Positions 1-11,699 are shown, counted from the stretch's first letter. The stretch: 64,000 nucleotides of DNA from Eonycteris spelaea (GCA_003508835.1 PUFA01000057.1:6336501-6400500), one strand, 5' to 3'. Numbers and translations are program-made. Notes: generated by a model from the letters alone, not told the origin.

Positions 1-2460
1 CTGATGGCCTCAAACTCCTACTCATTTATCTCAGGAAAGTTTCTGATAAACTCATTGCAGGTAGCCTGAGAAGAGTAGATGAATGAATGAATGACTAAAC
101 AAACATTGTTGGTCATAAGATTTTAAGCTACTTGAGAGCAAGAGTCTAGCCAAGGACCTAGCATGTAGCAGCAGATTAAGGGTGGCAAGCATCTGGCACA
201 CATGTGGCAGACATCACCAAGAGATTTCTGTTCTCTTCCTGCTGAGCCAGACTGGGCCTCAGAATCCTTTTCAACACAGCACTCCAGATGCACTAATCAT
301 CATTTCTTTTCCAACCCATCATCTCCATCCAGAACTTGCCCAATCCCCAAGTTATGCTCAACAAAAGTGTGTTGACATGGATTAGGTCTCTATCATGGCT
401 GCCCTGGCCCGGGCACATTTTGAACACCTAAGTGTTTTAATGAAGGTAGTCTGCTGCTGCATCCCCTTCTCTGTCAATCTCACTCTGCCCAAGCTCTGAC
501 AAGTGTTGACAGCAGTTTGTTTCTGGAGAATGTTCACAGACATTTAGACGGAAGCTCCATATTCGTGGCCATCCCAAGATAGGAGACCTCATATCAGTGG
601 TGTGCTGGTACCTGTCTAACAACCAGCTCTTTAAAAAAGTTCCAGTTGGCAGCATTGCCAGTTTCCACGGTGTAAATACTCTCACTGTAGCCAATTTCAG
701 CTTCCTACCTGATGCCTAGGAAATAGAACAAGAAAGAGATTGGCAGAAAGAGCTCTTAAGAGCTGATGCCAGCTGATTTCAAGCATCCCACAGCCAGAGA
801 GTACCTTGTGCTTCTCATGTGATTCTAGAACCACATCAGATTTTCTTGAAGTTAAATTTCACCAATAGTCACTCAAGGACACTTGCTTACAATGCATACA
901 GAAACTTAAATTCTCTTCTAGAATTAAGAGGTACTTCCAAAATCAAAGTTAACATTACTTTAGGCTCTAGAGTGAAAAGTACAGGGCAGGTGCTAGCTGA
1001 TTATGCCCACAAAACCTCCTCTGAGGCATTATATGCTTTCAGCACATCTTTGGGTCTACTTCTTACTCAGGGATGTTCACATTTCATCCACTCAGTGACA
1101 AAAACAATAACTTCTAAAGTTTTCCCAAGAAATTTGTTATAGAAATTTAAAATGTTAAAAATATACAAAAAGGCCATATGATCATTGTAACTCAACTTCA
1201 ATTATTATTGAATTAATGACCAATTTTTTTTGCATCTACACCTGGCCGATTCTTCACTTCCTGTATCACTTGAAACATATCCCAAAGTCATGATTTTGCC
1301 TATAAAGATTTCAGTAAAAAGCAATACTATTTAATCTGAAAAAACTTCATTTATACTGAGGTGTAAGTGATTGAGGAGGCCTAAATTGTCTGCCCTCTCT
1401 GACTTTAGTGGAATTTTTAACTGGGCCATAACCTAAAGAATAATGCAGTGATGGCAGCTCCAGGCATTGTTTCCCAGGTGGGGAAGTGAAGTGAGGTTTT
1501 TTTTAGGGCGCAGGGATGCTCTTGATGGGACCTAAATCACAATCATGAACGACTATTGTTCTCTTCTGCTCACAAGGTCATTTTTGTTATTACCCTCAAT
1601 CAGAGGTTCTCGCAAAGGATATTTTGAGTTCAATTCCAAGAGTGTTGCAATTTTGTTCCAGTCCCATAAGTTTAAAGTATATAGATCTTGTTTCCAGTTC
1701 AGATACAGTCATTAAGATTTTTTAAAGTGGGGATGCAGAGGGACAGATGGGAAAACCATGGGCTGCTCAGAGTTCTCTGGACCTTCAAGACCCATGGGTT
1801 GAGCGGTCTCCCAGTCTGCACCTCAGAGGCAGCCTTTTGTGTGGCAGAGACAATGGGGTCTTGCCTTCCGTCTAATACCGACAGCACCTGGAGGTCCACA
1901 AGCTGCATCCCAGAAATTCAACTTGTGTTACTTGCCTCTCATAGCATTTAGAAAACGTGGGGGTCATTTGCCAACACTTCTCAATTGGGAGGTTTTGCAT
2001 GAAAATCCCTCGGGGCCAACACAATAGCTTTCTCCCCAGCCTCAGGCACTCATGCATGATAGGCTGGGGAATCGAAACCCAGTCCCTCCAGAGGATCCTT
2101 CAACCAGAGGTGGGAGTTGGCGGAATAAATACTCCAGCTTCCTTGCCCTCGGGTGGAGAAACCCTGCAACATGTTCTGTGCAAGCTCCAGGGCCCCAGTA
2201 ACTGCCCATTTATACTCTGCCAGGCTTCCTTCCCATCTCTTTCTCCTTTTCCTACTCTCCTCCTTGTGCCTCTCAGATCATCTGCTGGCACTGTATCCTT
2301 ATGCTTCCCAGAAAATTCAACCCAAGACAAGTTTCACCAACTCTCAGCCCAGTCCTCCCAGTTATGAACCTCCAGCCTAGCTGGGCAAGTTCCTCCAGAG
2401 ACCTGCTGTGAACCAGTCATTGTGCAAAGGAGGCTGGCCACAGAGATCAAAGAGGCCCCT
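1..2460. other. Non-coding stretch, no confident feature
   Basis: No gene, young repeat or RNA is recognisable. Short TGAA repeats near 80-95 resemble the tail of an old L2/MIR copy. A segment near 595-735 ('ggtgtgctggtacctg') may be an old DNA-transposon scrap. Reading frames on both strands are below 140 codons, lack splice context and match no family I know. Confidence 0.5.
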
Positions 2461-2489
2461 GCATTCGGGGAAAATATTGGGTCAAATAG

Positions 2490-2720
2490 CATGTCATTTC
2501 AGAAAACCTCCAAGTACAGCATTTCCTGAGTTCTGTAATTACAGCCTTTTTCTATGCTCGTTTTAAATGCCCCTGCAAGCGGCTATTTACTCTATGGCCT
2601 GGAGCACCACTAAAGGGCTCATTCTAAATATATTCATGACAAACTCACAACCCTGGGGCTGCCCAGATGCATATTTGTGAGTTGCCCAGCCTGTGATTGA
2701 GTGTCTCCAGGTAAAAACCA
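2490..2720. promoter_or_regulatory. Possible conserved non-coding element
   Basis: This segment is free of recognisable repeats. It packs homeodomain and MADS-like AT motifs: 'tgtaattaca' (a perfect palindrome), 'gctatttactc', 'ctaaatatattcatga' and 'gatgcatatttg'. The texture resembles a developmental enhancer, but this is a visual impression; no cross-species alignment was possible. Confidence 0.2.
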
Positions 2721-2905
2721 GCCACAATGCACATTTTCAAATCGGAGCCTCTTCTGGACTTTCTCCTTTTTCTCCCGCCCTCCTCAAGGAACCATGAGGA
2801 ATTTCTACCAGGAAGGAAAAAATGGTAGGCATTGAGATTCATTGTTAGACTGGCTCTGAGGGCAAGGAGTTTAACACCATGGCTGGTGCTTAAAATACGC
2901 ACCAA

Positions 2906-2909
<4 letters not shown>

Positions 2910-2943
<34 letters not shown>

Positions 2944-2960
2944 TCTCTCTCTCTCTCTCC
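2910..2960. repeat. (CT)n microsatellite
   Basis: About 51 bp of CT dinucleotides, broken once by a 'ttcttc' step near 2,940. Frames through it give Arg/Glu-rich nonsense on the minus strand. Confidence 0.97.
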
Positions 2961-3055
2961 ACAGAAAGTACGCACATGAAGCCATTGTAATAGGGCAAAA
3001 GCTAGACTGGAACTTCCTGTCCATGGGTATGGAGGGTTAATTCCATTAGTTCTCT

Positions 3056-3282
3056 CCAACTAATAGAATACTCCATGGCCTTTTAAAAGGGAGAGCTTTA
3101 TGCTCTGAGCTGGAAATACCTCCAAGACCTATTGTTAAGTGAAAGAAGAGCATGCTGAAGAGTATGCATCATGTGCTTATAAATGCATGAAAGTCTCTGG
3201 AAGCATAAACAAAAGCTGTCATCAGGGATTTCCTGTGGGGAGAAGTGGAACATAGCGAGTAGAGGTAAGAAGAAACTTCAAT
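3056..3282 (+). mobile_element. Old L1 (L1M-type) ORF2 end and 3'UTR fragment
   Basis: The text follows the end of a mammalian L1: 'tagaatactccatggcc' (the 'atggaatactatgcagcc' block), then 'ttgttaagtgaaagaag' and 'tgtggggagaagtgg'. The fragment is 5'-truncated, heavily diverged and non-coding. Confidence 0.75.
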
Positions 3283-3289
3283 TTGTATA

Positions 3290-3302
3290 GCATGCGTGCG
3301 CG

Positions 3303-3339
<37 letters not shown>
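3290..3339. repeat. (CA)n microsatellite with GC-rich alternating start
   Basis: Fifty bases alternate purine and pyrimidine without a break. The left part (3,293-3,308) is the perfect palindrome 'tgcgtgcgcgcacgca', followed by about 15 CA units. This is a classical Z-DNA-prone composition. Confidence 0.95.
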
Positions 3340-3345
<6 letters not shown>

Positions 3346-3624
3346 AATGTAACATCAGTTAAAACAAAAAGGAACTCTGTGTTCTACTCTGAATCCACTA
3401 ACCATGGTGTGCGGCCTCATGATGGGTTTCAGAATCCCACATCGGCTCCCCACCCAGTGCTTGCCTCAGAGCAAATAACAAGTAGGTTTTCTCTTGAATT
3501 AAACCAGTGTGGCCCTATGTGTGGTCCCCACCTCTGCAAATCAGACTACCAACTTGGCATCTTCTAGGCAGAAAACAACAAAAGCAGAAGAAAGAACTCT
3601 AACAAGAACACAGCAGACACTCCT

Positions 3625-3930
3625 TCCTTCATTCACTCAGGACCTATTTGCAGAGCACCTACTAGGTGCCAGGCAGTGTCCTAGGCTCGAGGAATACAGC
3701 AGAACAAGACAAATAAAAGTCTCTAAATTCACAGGACTTGCATTCTAGCTGAGTGGGAGGTGGGGGGCATAGATATTGACAAGTTAGATAAGTAACAGAG
3801 CAGTGTGGTAAGTAATAGTGAGAGACCTAACAAGGAGAAAAACAGGAAAGTGGACAGAAGTGAGGGGTGGCAATTTTTTAGAATGGTCATGGTGACTTCT
3901 GGGTCAAAGCCTGAGAGGCTGAAGAAGTGG
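3625..3930 (+). mobile_element. Ancient dispersed repeat ('gcacctactaggtgccagg' type)
   Basis: The sequence carries the widespread mammalian series 'gcacctactaggtgccagg', 'gaatacagcagaacaagac', 'acttgcattctagctgag' and 'agtaatagtgagagacc'. I recognise the family from its many genomic copies but am not sure of its name (old LINE 3'UTR or other mammalian repeat). Similar copies lie near 9.1, 51.5 and 59.2 kb. Confidence 0.65.
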
Positions 3931-4384
3931 GCTCTGAGCTATCTAGGGTGAAAGCCAGAGGAACAGGCAGGTGCAAAGGCCCACTGGCTCCAGATGGGAC
4001 AAAACCCTCCCTCATTTGTATAAGAGTCTGTGTGCTCTGGAGCTCCTGGGAACTCCTCAGAGGCCTGGTTCCATCCTCCCCTCTGATTTCTACAGAATTG
4101 GATAAGTCAATTAAATGCTCAGAGTTGGATGGAGCCAAAAGCAAGAGTGGGTGGACACTGCTGTGCTCACACCAGTAGTCCCAAGAGAGATACCCTGCTT
4201 GGCCCAACCTCTGCCTCAGGCTTCAGACTTGGAGGAAACAGGCCCCAGGGAACAAAACAAAATAAATATTCTAAGAATACTTTATCCTAAATATCCCTCT
4301 ACACACACTTTCCCAGTGCGGGGTCTTCAGATCACTCATCGCGAAATAATCCATTGAGAAAAAAGGAGTTATAAGGGGCTAAGG

Positions 4385-4832
4385 CATGTGGCAACATACA
4401 CTGTTCACAACAGCCCAAACTGGAACCAACCCAGATACCCATCTGCAAGAGGGCATATAAATAAAGTGTGTGTCTTCACACAATGGAACACAACACAGTA
4501 AACAAATAAACTACTGTGACATCCATCAGCGCGGGTAACTTCAGAGACATAATGTTGAGTAAAACAGCATGTACTATATCATTCCATTTTCATGAAGGTC
4601 AAAGACAGGTCAAACTAACCAATGGTGATAGAGGTCAGAATAGTGGCTAATTAGGGGGCAGTGATGACTTAAAGGGAGCATGAAGGATGCTGCTGGGAGC
4701 TGGAAATGCCCCATGTCTCCATCTGGGTCATACAGCCGTGCACACATGTAAACATCCAGTGAGCTGCCACTTATATTCCTGCACTTTACCATCTGTAAGT
4801 TATATACCAATAAAGAAGTTAATAACAAGTGA
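4385..4832 (+). mobile_element. Old L1 (L1M-type) 3' end
   Basis: Diagnostic L1 3' blocks in order are 'cacaacagcccaaactgg', 'acacaatggaacacaacac', 'taatgttgagtaaaac', 'atcattccattttcatgaa' and a terminal 'ttatataccaataaagaag'. The copy is 5'-truncated and degenerate. Minus-strand frames here are antisense artefacts. Confidence 0.8.
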
Positions 4833-5339
4833 AAAGTAAAAACATTAAAGGTTGCAAAAGAGGAAGAGGTAGCCAGAGCAGCCTGAATTTCTTGTTTTAG
4901 GGATTCCCTAAAATCTTTAAGAGGTGGAGTCCTTTTCTCTCCACCCCAAAACCTCAGTCTAAGCAACTGTCACCTTCAGCCCTACTGGAGACACTCTCCC
5001 TCTTACAGCCAACCCAAACAGAACCCACTGTTTACACAGCCTTCAGAGAGAACTCACATGACCAGCCGAGAGACCTGAAATGGGTCTTGTGGGGAGAGGG
5101 AGATGGGTGTAGGGTTGATGAGGTGTCTTTCTAAACCACAGAGCTGAGTGGGTCACCCCTGTGAGTGACTCTCTTCAATGCCTTGCCCATCTCCTCTCCC
5201 CTACAAACTCACTTCAGGTCCCTAAGTAGCTCACGTGAGCTCAATCTCACTTACCAAGAACAGTACTTTTTCCCAGGGCCCCGACCAACTTCGGCAAGGG
5301 CCCCATGACTCTTCCAACTTACCCACAAGCTGTCAACCA

Positions 5340-5565
5340 TCAAAGAGGAGCCTTCCCTGACCCCTACTGGGATTATAGCATTCATTCCTCATAGCGCTTG
5401 TTGTACAATGTTGCAATTGCCTGTTTAAGTATCTACCTCCTGCCAAATGAAAACCTGCCCCAAGAGGGCGGGAACCTACCTGGAAGGGCTGCTGTGAGGA
5501 TCACGTGACATTATACATGAGCAATACCTAGTGAGTATCAGGCACGCAATAAATGTTAGTTTCCT
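5340..5565 (+). mobile_element. L2 3' end with MIR/L2-like tail
   Basis: 'gaggagccttccctgaccc', 'gattatagcattcattcctc' and 'agagggcgggaacctacc' match the 3' end of L2. It is followed by 'aggatcacgtgacattata' and 'caggcacgcaataaatg', the usual MIR/L2 tail. Confidence 0.7.
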
Positions 5566-5569
5566 TCCT

Positions 5570-6620
5570 TGGATCCGAGGAAGAAGGGCTGAGGGTGCAG
5601 GGTTGGCTCTGGGAAGGGTCTGGGAGTTGGGGTCTCACAATGGGCTAGAACTCTCCTTCTCTCTCGGTTCTCATCCACTTGGACTCCTCTCCCTGCCCCA
5701 GGGAGGGATGAAAGGTCGGGATGAGTCTGAGTGGAGCTTTGGGAGGAGCTCTTATGTTTTCTTCACTACTGTGCTTGAAGCTCGCACAAGACCCCCTCAA
5801 GTGGCAGCACTGGCCTTAAGACTATTCCGCCCACCTCCACCACCCACCACCACACAAATGCTTGCTCTTCCACCTACCTGGAACTTGTCATATGGGGAGA
5901 ATAGTTGTACTTCTGAGGTTCTTTCCAAAAGATTTGGTGAAAGAATACTTGCTGGGTGAGTTTCAGAGACTGTCCCTTCTTATTGACATTCTGGGATGAG
6001 AGGTACTGGTCAATGATGTCAAGGTCACCACAACTCTCCACCCCTTAACCTGGCCTTTCCTCCCTCCTGGTTCATGTGGACAAACAAGACAGGAAGGCAG
6101 GAAGTGGGGGGAAAGGATAGCCGGGAGGGGCTTGAGGAGAGCAAGGTTATGAAACTCACTGCCCCTTTGGGGTGTCCCTTCTATGACTTGTCTCCACTCT
6201 GCCCTCTCTCTGTCTCTCTCTCTCTGTCTTGGTCCTTAGATTCACTTCTGGAAACACAAGCTAAGTCAATCATCTTAGAATTCCCTGACTCCAAGAAAAT
6301 TGTGCTGAAGAGGGGTGTAAAAATACTCCCAAGATGGTTGAGACTTCAAGTTGTTTGAGCTCCTCAAAGAAACTAAAGTCCCCTACATGAAGAGGCTGAG
6401 CCCTGTTGTGTTGGTCAAAGACAGTAGATATAGCTGAGGTGGAGCTGGGTCATGAGGGCCAATCCCTGATGCAGCTGCCCAGGACGACCATCCAGTCCAT
6501 TTCCACACTCAAGATCTCGGCCCTGCAGATCAGCTGGCAAGCATGCATCTGGAAGTTCAGCACCATCCCCCTTGTACTCAACACTCCTCCAGACCCTCCT
6601 TGATCCCCCATGACTCAATC
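5570..6620. other. Non-coding stretch, no confident feature
   Basis: No repeat or gene recognised. A 142-codon plus-strand frame (5,531-5,959) starts inside the preceding repeat tail and shows no domain. At 6,185-6,239 a long CT tract precedes 'ccttag', giving a good-looking but unsupported 3' splice site. Confidence 0.45.
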
Positions 6621-6621
6621 T

Positions 6622-6705
6622 TCCCTCCCTTCACTTGACATTTATTCTCAGCCTCTAGTACTTGGCCTGGCACAAATAGGTGCCCAACAATATGTGATTA
6701 AAAAA
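6622..6705 (+). mobile_element. L2/MIR 3' tail
   Basis: 'cttgacatttattctcag', 'cctagtacttggcctggcac' (approximate) and 'ataggtgcccaacaatatg' resemble the conserved 'cctggcacatagtaggtgctcaataaat' end of these elements. Confidence 0.6.
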
Positions 6706-7004
6706 AAAACAGAGTTTCAACCTGTATGGAAGTGGACTGTAACGGTATGGATGTCCAGCCCACATTCTTTGGGCGTTATCAATTCCACCTGACATTGTCT
6801 GCTTGTCTTTACACAAATGCTTTTTCTGAAGCTTCAGAAATCTGCTCTGCCCATAAGCAAGCTAGGCTGGAAGGGCCAACAGAATGAACTCTACTTCCAG
6901 CTACCCTTGGCCTATGAAAATTGGTGCAGAAACACCTCACTCCCTCCAAGGAGGTCATCCTGAGGAGTGGGCACTCCACTGCCTCCCACAGTTGTAACCT
7001 GCTC

Positions 7005-7130
7005 CATAATATACCTGTGCTGGCTCCTTCCCATCCCTGTCCCACTTCCTCAGCCCTTACCAACGTCTCCAGGGTCACCTCCCAAATAAACAACTTATCT
7101 TTGAATCTTCATCTCGGGCACCAATAGCAA
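7005..7130 (+). mobile_element. LTR-like dispersed relic, copy 1
   Basis: 'tcccacttcctcag', 'caacgtctccagggtcacc' and 'tcccaaataaacaactt' (AATAAA at 7,085-7,090) belong to a dispersed family with copies near 14.1 (minus), 25.4, 26.9 and 36.0 kb. It looks like the promoter-distal end of a solo LTR. Family name not recalled with confidence. Confidence 0.5.
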
Positions 7131-7134
7131 GACT

Positions 7135-8250
7135 CTCTTATACAAACAGTATCTGATGCTGTACAAAACTGAATTTGGGCCACCAGGCTCTTGGCCCTTG
7201 CCTGGATGTCCACAGAGCACACATGAGGCCAGTGAGGATTCATGAACAGGAGGACCATGACTGCCAAACTAAAAGAACCAGCCAAGATTCCAGGGCTAAA
7301 GGAAAATATGAGGTCATGGGGACCCAGAAAAGAGTGGTGAAAGAAGAAATTAAGGTTTGGACATGAGAATCCTTCTACAGATCTGTGTTGGATGCCTGTA
7401 GAGGGGCTGGGCTCTCTCCTGTGTTCTGGCTTCTAAGGAAGAATGCAGCAAATCTCACCGCTCAAACTTAAAAAAATGAAGCAAAGTCTGTTTACCACAG
7501 CCCAGGAAGGCCCAGGAGTACTATGATCAAGAATAGGGCAACTTGTTGGAGCTCTGTTTTACCCAGCAGAACCATCGAAGGGATAAAGTGGATCCTGAAT
7601 ATATGTCCCCAGGTCCCCTACTGGAGGGCCCACATTTCTGACAGCCTGGGGGCTACAACTTTAATTTGAGGGTGGGGCCCACATTTTGGTGTTTCTTGAG
7701 CTTGCATGTCTGTGATTGAAAATTAAAGATGGCTTTCCTGGCTTCAGAGGAGGATGAAGTGGGCATGTATGGTTGATATCAAAAGGTAAGTTGTAGATAC
7801 ATTGTGTGGAGCAGTGGGGGCCAGGAAGGAAAACTGGGAGTGTGGGAAGCATCGACTCTGATGTGAGCACAACATGCCATCTCCGTACCCACAGACAACT
7901 GGATTGGCCTGAACTAAGCCCAAGGAGACCTGGGTGGGGTCTGTGTTCACCTCTGATTCAACGTCCCTGGTTGAACCATAAGTCTGCCATCCTTCATTTA
8001 GGGTTCCGGATACATTTTTTAAACACAAACCCAGGTTTACATCTAAGTCAGGTTATTTACGCTGCCTTGGACACAAAAAGAAATGCCTGGGTATAGGGTG
8101 ATGGCAGCAGAAAACCCGCTGTTGAGAGTAATATAGGCGTGCCTAGACTAAGATAAGAAGCTCTATTGTAAGTTTGTTCTTAGGCTACTGTTAAATGGAC
8201 AGGACCTTGTACTTATTTGCATGGCTGTATTAACTTCATCCACACCTTCG
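7135..8250. other. Non-coding stretch, no confident feature
   Basis: Unremarkable mid-GC sequence. No reading frame exceeds 100 codons on either strand and I recognise no repeat family. Confidence 0.45.
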
Positions 8251-8254
8251 TTCT

Positions 8255-8455
8255 CCAGTGTGGTAGCTACTAGACCTGCATGGAAATGCAGCTGGTCAAA
8301 TTGACATGTGCTGCCAGCATAGAGCTCACAGTGATTTCAGACTTAGAATAAAAAAAAAGATAAAATAATTCATTAATAATGTTTTTATATTGATTACGTG
8401 TTGAAATAATATATATACTTGAATTAAATAAAATATATTATTAAAATTAGTCTCA
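8255..8455. mobile_element. Possible hAT-type AT-rich DNA-transposon relic
   Basis: 'gtggtagctactagacc' followed by an AT-rich core ('ttgaattaaataaaat') recalls the family whose copies read 'tagccacatgtggctatttaaatt'. A second, clearer copy is at 35,425-35,615. The right end is cut by the MLT1 LTR. Confidence 0.4.
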
Positions 8456-8458
8456 CGC

Positions 8459-8892
8459 TGTTAAGCTTTGAATTATGTCTTCTAAAAAGGTGTGTTGGAG
8501 TCCTATCCCAGGACCTTAGAATGTGACCTTATTTGGAAATAGGGTTGTTGCAGATGTCATTAGTTAAGATGAGGTCATATTGGAATAGGTGGGCCCTATT
8601 CCAATGTGATTGATGTCCTATGAAGAGGAAACAGACCACACAATGAAAAGATAGTCATGTGACAATAAAGGCAGAAATCGGAGTGATGTGTAAACAAGAC
8701 AAGGAATGCCAAGAATTGCTGGCAAAACACCAAAAGCTAGAAGACATAAGGAAGGTTCCTCTCTAAGAAGCAAGGCTCTGCTGACACCTTGATTTTGGAC
8801 TTCTATCCTCCAGGACTATGAGATAATAAGTTGTTTTTCAAGCCATCCAGTTTGTGATTCTTTATTACAGTAGCCCTAGGAAACTAATATAT
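8459..8892 (+). mobile_element. MLT1-class MaLR solo LTR
   Basis: The near-complete LTR starts TG, then shows 'gtgaccttatttggaaatag', 'gcagatgtcattagttaag', 'tgagataataagttg' and the terminal 'ggaaactaatata'. No internal retroviral sequence flanks it, so it is a solo LTR or isolated fragment of a very old ERVL-MaLR. A 10-bp inverted repeat sits at 8,580-8,604. Confidence 0.85.
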
Positions 8893-8939
8893 CTGTTTCT
8901 TTTTATTTATTTTAATTGTCTATTAGAGTCTTGTGCGGT

Positions 8940-9075
8940 AGTCATACTATTATTTCCATTTTCCAGGTAAGAAAAAACTGAGGCTTGGAGAGTAAACCGT
9001 GTGTGTAAAATTGACAAAGTTGCTAAGCAACAGACAGATTACAGACCCCTGTCTTCAGACGTCAATGCTCTTCCA
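8940..9075 (-). mobile_element. MIR SINE
   Basis: 'ttatttccattttccagg', 'aactgaggcttggagag' and 'ttgctaagcaac' follow the reverse complement of MIR. Diverged and non-coding. Confidence 0.7.
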
Positions 9076-9089
9076 TTGCTGATAAGAAA

Positions 9090-9620
9090 TACTCATTTGT
9101 CCATTCAACACTATTGAGCTTCTGCAACTTGCCAGACACTGTTAAAGGTACTTGAGATAGATTAAGGAACAAAGCAAAGATCTTGCCTTTCAGGGATTAT
9201 CTTATTGCAGGGAAAGCATACATTAGTTAATAAACATATGAATAAGTAAATTATTTATATTAGAAAAAGATCAATGATGTGAGAAATTAAGTAGTACGGT
9301 AAGTGATTGGGAGTGCAGGAGTGGGGGTTCAGATTGTGGTATTAAATAGAAGATCAAGGCTGTCCTCATGAGAAGATGAGGTGTCAGCAAAGACATGAAG
9401 GAGCTGAGGGCATGAACCATGCTGATATCTTGGAGAAAGGTGTCCCAGGCATAGGGAGTAGCCACTGCAAAATGATAGCATGAAGACCTAAGATATCAGC
9501 AAGGGCAAATGAAGCAGCTTTCCAGGTGGATTCCAGGTGCTGTTTGAATTGCTCCTTCTGTTGCTCATTTTGGGTGTTTCTTTCATGCCTCTTCATGAGA
9601 CTTGACCACAAGGCTCTTCC
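9090..9620 (+). mobile_element. Ancient dispersed repeat ('gccagacactgttaaaggt' type)
   Basis: Same family as 3.6 kb but longer: 'gccagacactgttaaaggt', 'gaacaaagcaaagatcttg', 'ttaataaacatatgaataag', 'aagacatgaaggagctgag' and 'aaaggtgtcccaggcatag' are in the expected order. Old and non-coding. Confidence 0.65.
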
Positions 9621-9624
9621 TGGG

Positions 9625-10650
9625 GAAGGGCTCTACTGACTCACCTGGGTTGTTTTTCACAAGTAGACATCTCAGCCACAGTGGAAAACTCTCTCCTGCT
9701 GCAGAGGCCCTCGGGCCACACCAAGCTGGGCTTTATAGATAAGAACCAAGCCTGGACCACCCACCAAGGACAGTCCAGGTAGCACCGGCCCCACCACTTC
9801 TGGGATCCCAGGATGAACAAATGGAAGACCAACCCTCTCTGAATCTGGAGTTAAACAAGCTACCATTCTTGAGTCTGGAGCCAATGCAGGGCTGGGATCC
9901 AGGGAGAGAGGGGGCCATTTTATTTACCTGAATGACCTGAAAGTATAATGACAATTGTGTCATGGTCAGCTGTGGGGTTAAAGTAGGTGAAGGTAATAAT
10001 TTAAGATGGTCCTAGCCCCAAGTATATCCAGCAAGGCATCAGGAGTATATCTGGAAGATAGCCCAAGAAGAAAAGTCTGAGATCAAATTAATTATCCCTT
10101 CTCTCAAAACAGGGAGTGAATCTGATAGTCTCTGTGCTTTTGAGAGAATGATACTCCTGGATGTTAAATTGTACCATGCCACTGTTAATTATTTAATCCA
10201 GTAAGAACACCATCACTCTTAAAAGCCCCTGAGTGTTTAACCACACTTCCGTGGTTCAGGCAAAGAACAAAAACCCTGCAGTGAGAGGCTCCCCGAGTGC
10301 TACAAGCCGGGCAATTTCCACAGGCATCATCAGAGTAGTGGGGTGTCAGCCACATGAAAGAATCATGACTCCTAACACTCCCATTGTCCTAGCCAGAGGG
10401 TCAGGGTCAATGTGCAGTTGCATCTCTAAGCAGTCAGAGAAGACAAAAACAGACCCTCCTCCTTCACCCCACACCCTCCATGCTGTTTGCTACATCTGTT
10501 CTCCAATCGGCTCAGCTCTGCTCAACAGGATGGTGGCTCTGGAGGGGTCCTTCCTCTTGGCTGAGGACAGAGGAAAGAGAACAGAGGCATGGGAGCTTTG
10601 GGGTCTAGAGCCAGCATCCTCAGTCTCTTCTCATTCCCTACCAGGGTTCC
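9625..10650. other. Non-coding stretch, no confident feature
   Basis: No recognised repeat or gene. A 153-codon plus-strand frame (10,233-10,694) runs into the following MIR, has no domain and is not bounded by convincing splice sites. Confidence 0.45.
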
Positions 10651-10654
10651 CCAT

Positions 10655-10790
10655 GTGTGCCTATTTTAATTCAATCTCCATTTTGCAGATGTAGAAATAG
10701 AGACATAGAGGAGGCCAGAACCTGCCCAAGATAGTGCCTAGAACAAGACAGACTGACCTCTAAGCTTCTGTCCTCCTACTGTCATACAAT
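10655..10790 (-). mobile_element. MIR SINE
   Basis: 'ctccattttgcagatgtag', 'agagacatagaggaggccag' and 'cctgcccaagatagtg' fit reverse-complement MIR. Confidence 0.7.
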
Positions 10791-10917
10791 CCTCACTCAC
10801 TGAGGTCCCTCTTGGAACAATAGAAAACGACTTCCAGGAAAATAAAATCCACAGAGACTTCAAACCTTGAGAGAGGGCAGATGACAGACAGGACCATTCA
10901 TAAGCAGATAGATAGGC

Positions 10918-11000
10918 CAGGGATCTTCAAACCGTGTTCCAAGGGACCCCTGAATTTTTTATAGAAGTGGTCCCCAGCCCACCCCCACCAACTATGATCG
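10918..11000. mobile_element. hAT-type (MER-like) fragment
   Basis: 'ccagggatcttcaaaccgtg' and 'aagtggtccccagccc' resemble the terminal region of hAT-Charlie-like non-autonomous elements. Short and uncertain. Confidence 0.35.
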
Positions 11001-11119
11001 CACCAGAAGATCTCAGTTCTCATTTGTTCTCTATTTCGAGTTGCCACACTGAATGTTATTTTAAAAATTCCTTATCCGAAAAAGAAGCTGGAGATAGATA
11101 AGACCAAAAGCAGTATGGT

Positions 11120-11462
11120 CAGTCAATGGGCATCTACTCCGCATTAAAAAGGAATGGAGTGGTGACACAGGCCACAACATAGATGAATCACAAAGACATT
11201 GTGCTGTACGAAAGGGGCCAGGCTCAAAAGGTTACATGCCGGGGGATTACATTTGTATGACATTCTCAAAAAGATGAAACGATAGGGACAGAAAACAAAA
11301 GATCAATGGTTTCCAGGAGCTGGGGAAGGAAGGGGTGGCACGGATCCTGATTGCGGTGGTAGTTAGACGACTATGTGCATTTGTCAGAACTCATAGACCT
11401 GTATACTAAAAAGGATGAATTTTACTGTACATAAATTACACCTTAATAACCCCGACTTAAGA
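11120..11462 (+). mobile_element. Old L1 (L1M/HAL1-type) 3' end
   Basis: 'ggaatggagtggtgacac', 'aacatagatgaatcacaaag', 'gattacatttgtatgacatt', 'gatcaatggtttccaggagc' and 'gtacataaattacacctt' are the consecutive 3' blocks of old L1 copies. 5'-truncated. Confidence 0.8.
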
Positions 11463-11699
11463 AGAAAACCTTGGACATCACTGCCCAGGAAATCTTTCAT
11501 TCTAAGCTCTTTACAAACAAAAAATGAAACAAAAGATAATTGCCTCCAAGTCTGGAGGGTAAGAAAAGGAGACGGTCATCCACTAAGGCCCTAGGCATGT
11601 TAGGCAATCAGCTATTTGTTTTAGTTCATTTTTTTAAATTCAAATTTCCATGCATGTAATTCAGTAATTTTATGGAGAAGCTAAAACTCAAGAGGCTAA

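Noticed and set aside
2910..3340. CT and CA arrays as a CRISPR-like or tandem-array system
   Set aside because: Plain dinucleotide microsatellites; no spacers.
5531..5959. 142-codon plus-strand frame as a possible exon
   Set aside because: Starts inside an L2/MIR tail, has a Pro-rich patch from a CCACC run, and no domain.
8580..8604. 10-bp inverted repeat 'ttggaatagg / cctattccaa' as an operator
   Set aside because: Lies in the MLT1 LTR where the family sequence already carries similar text; probably chance drift.
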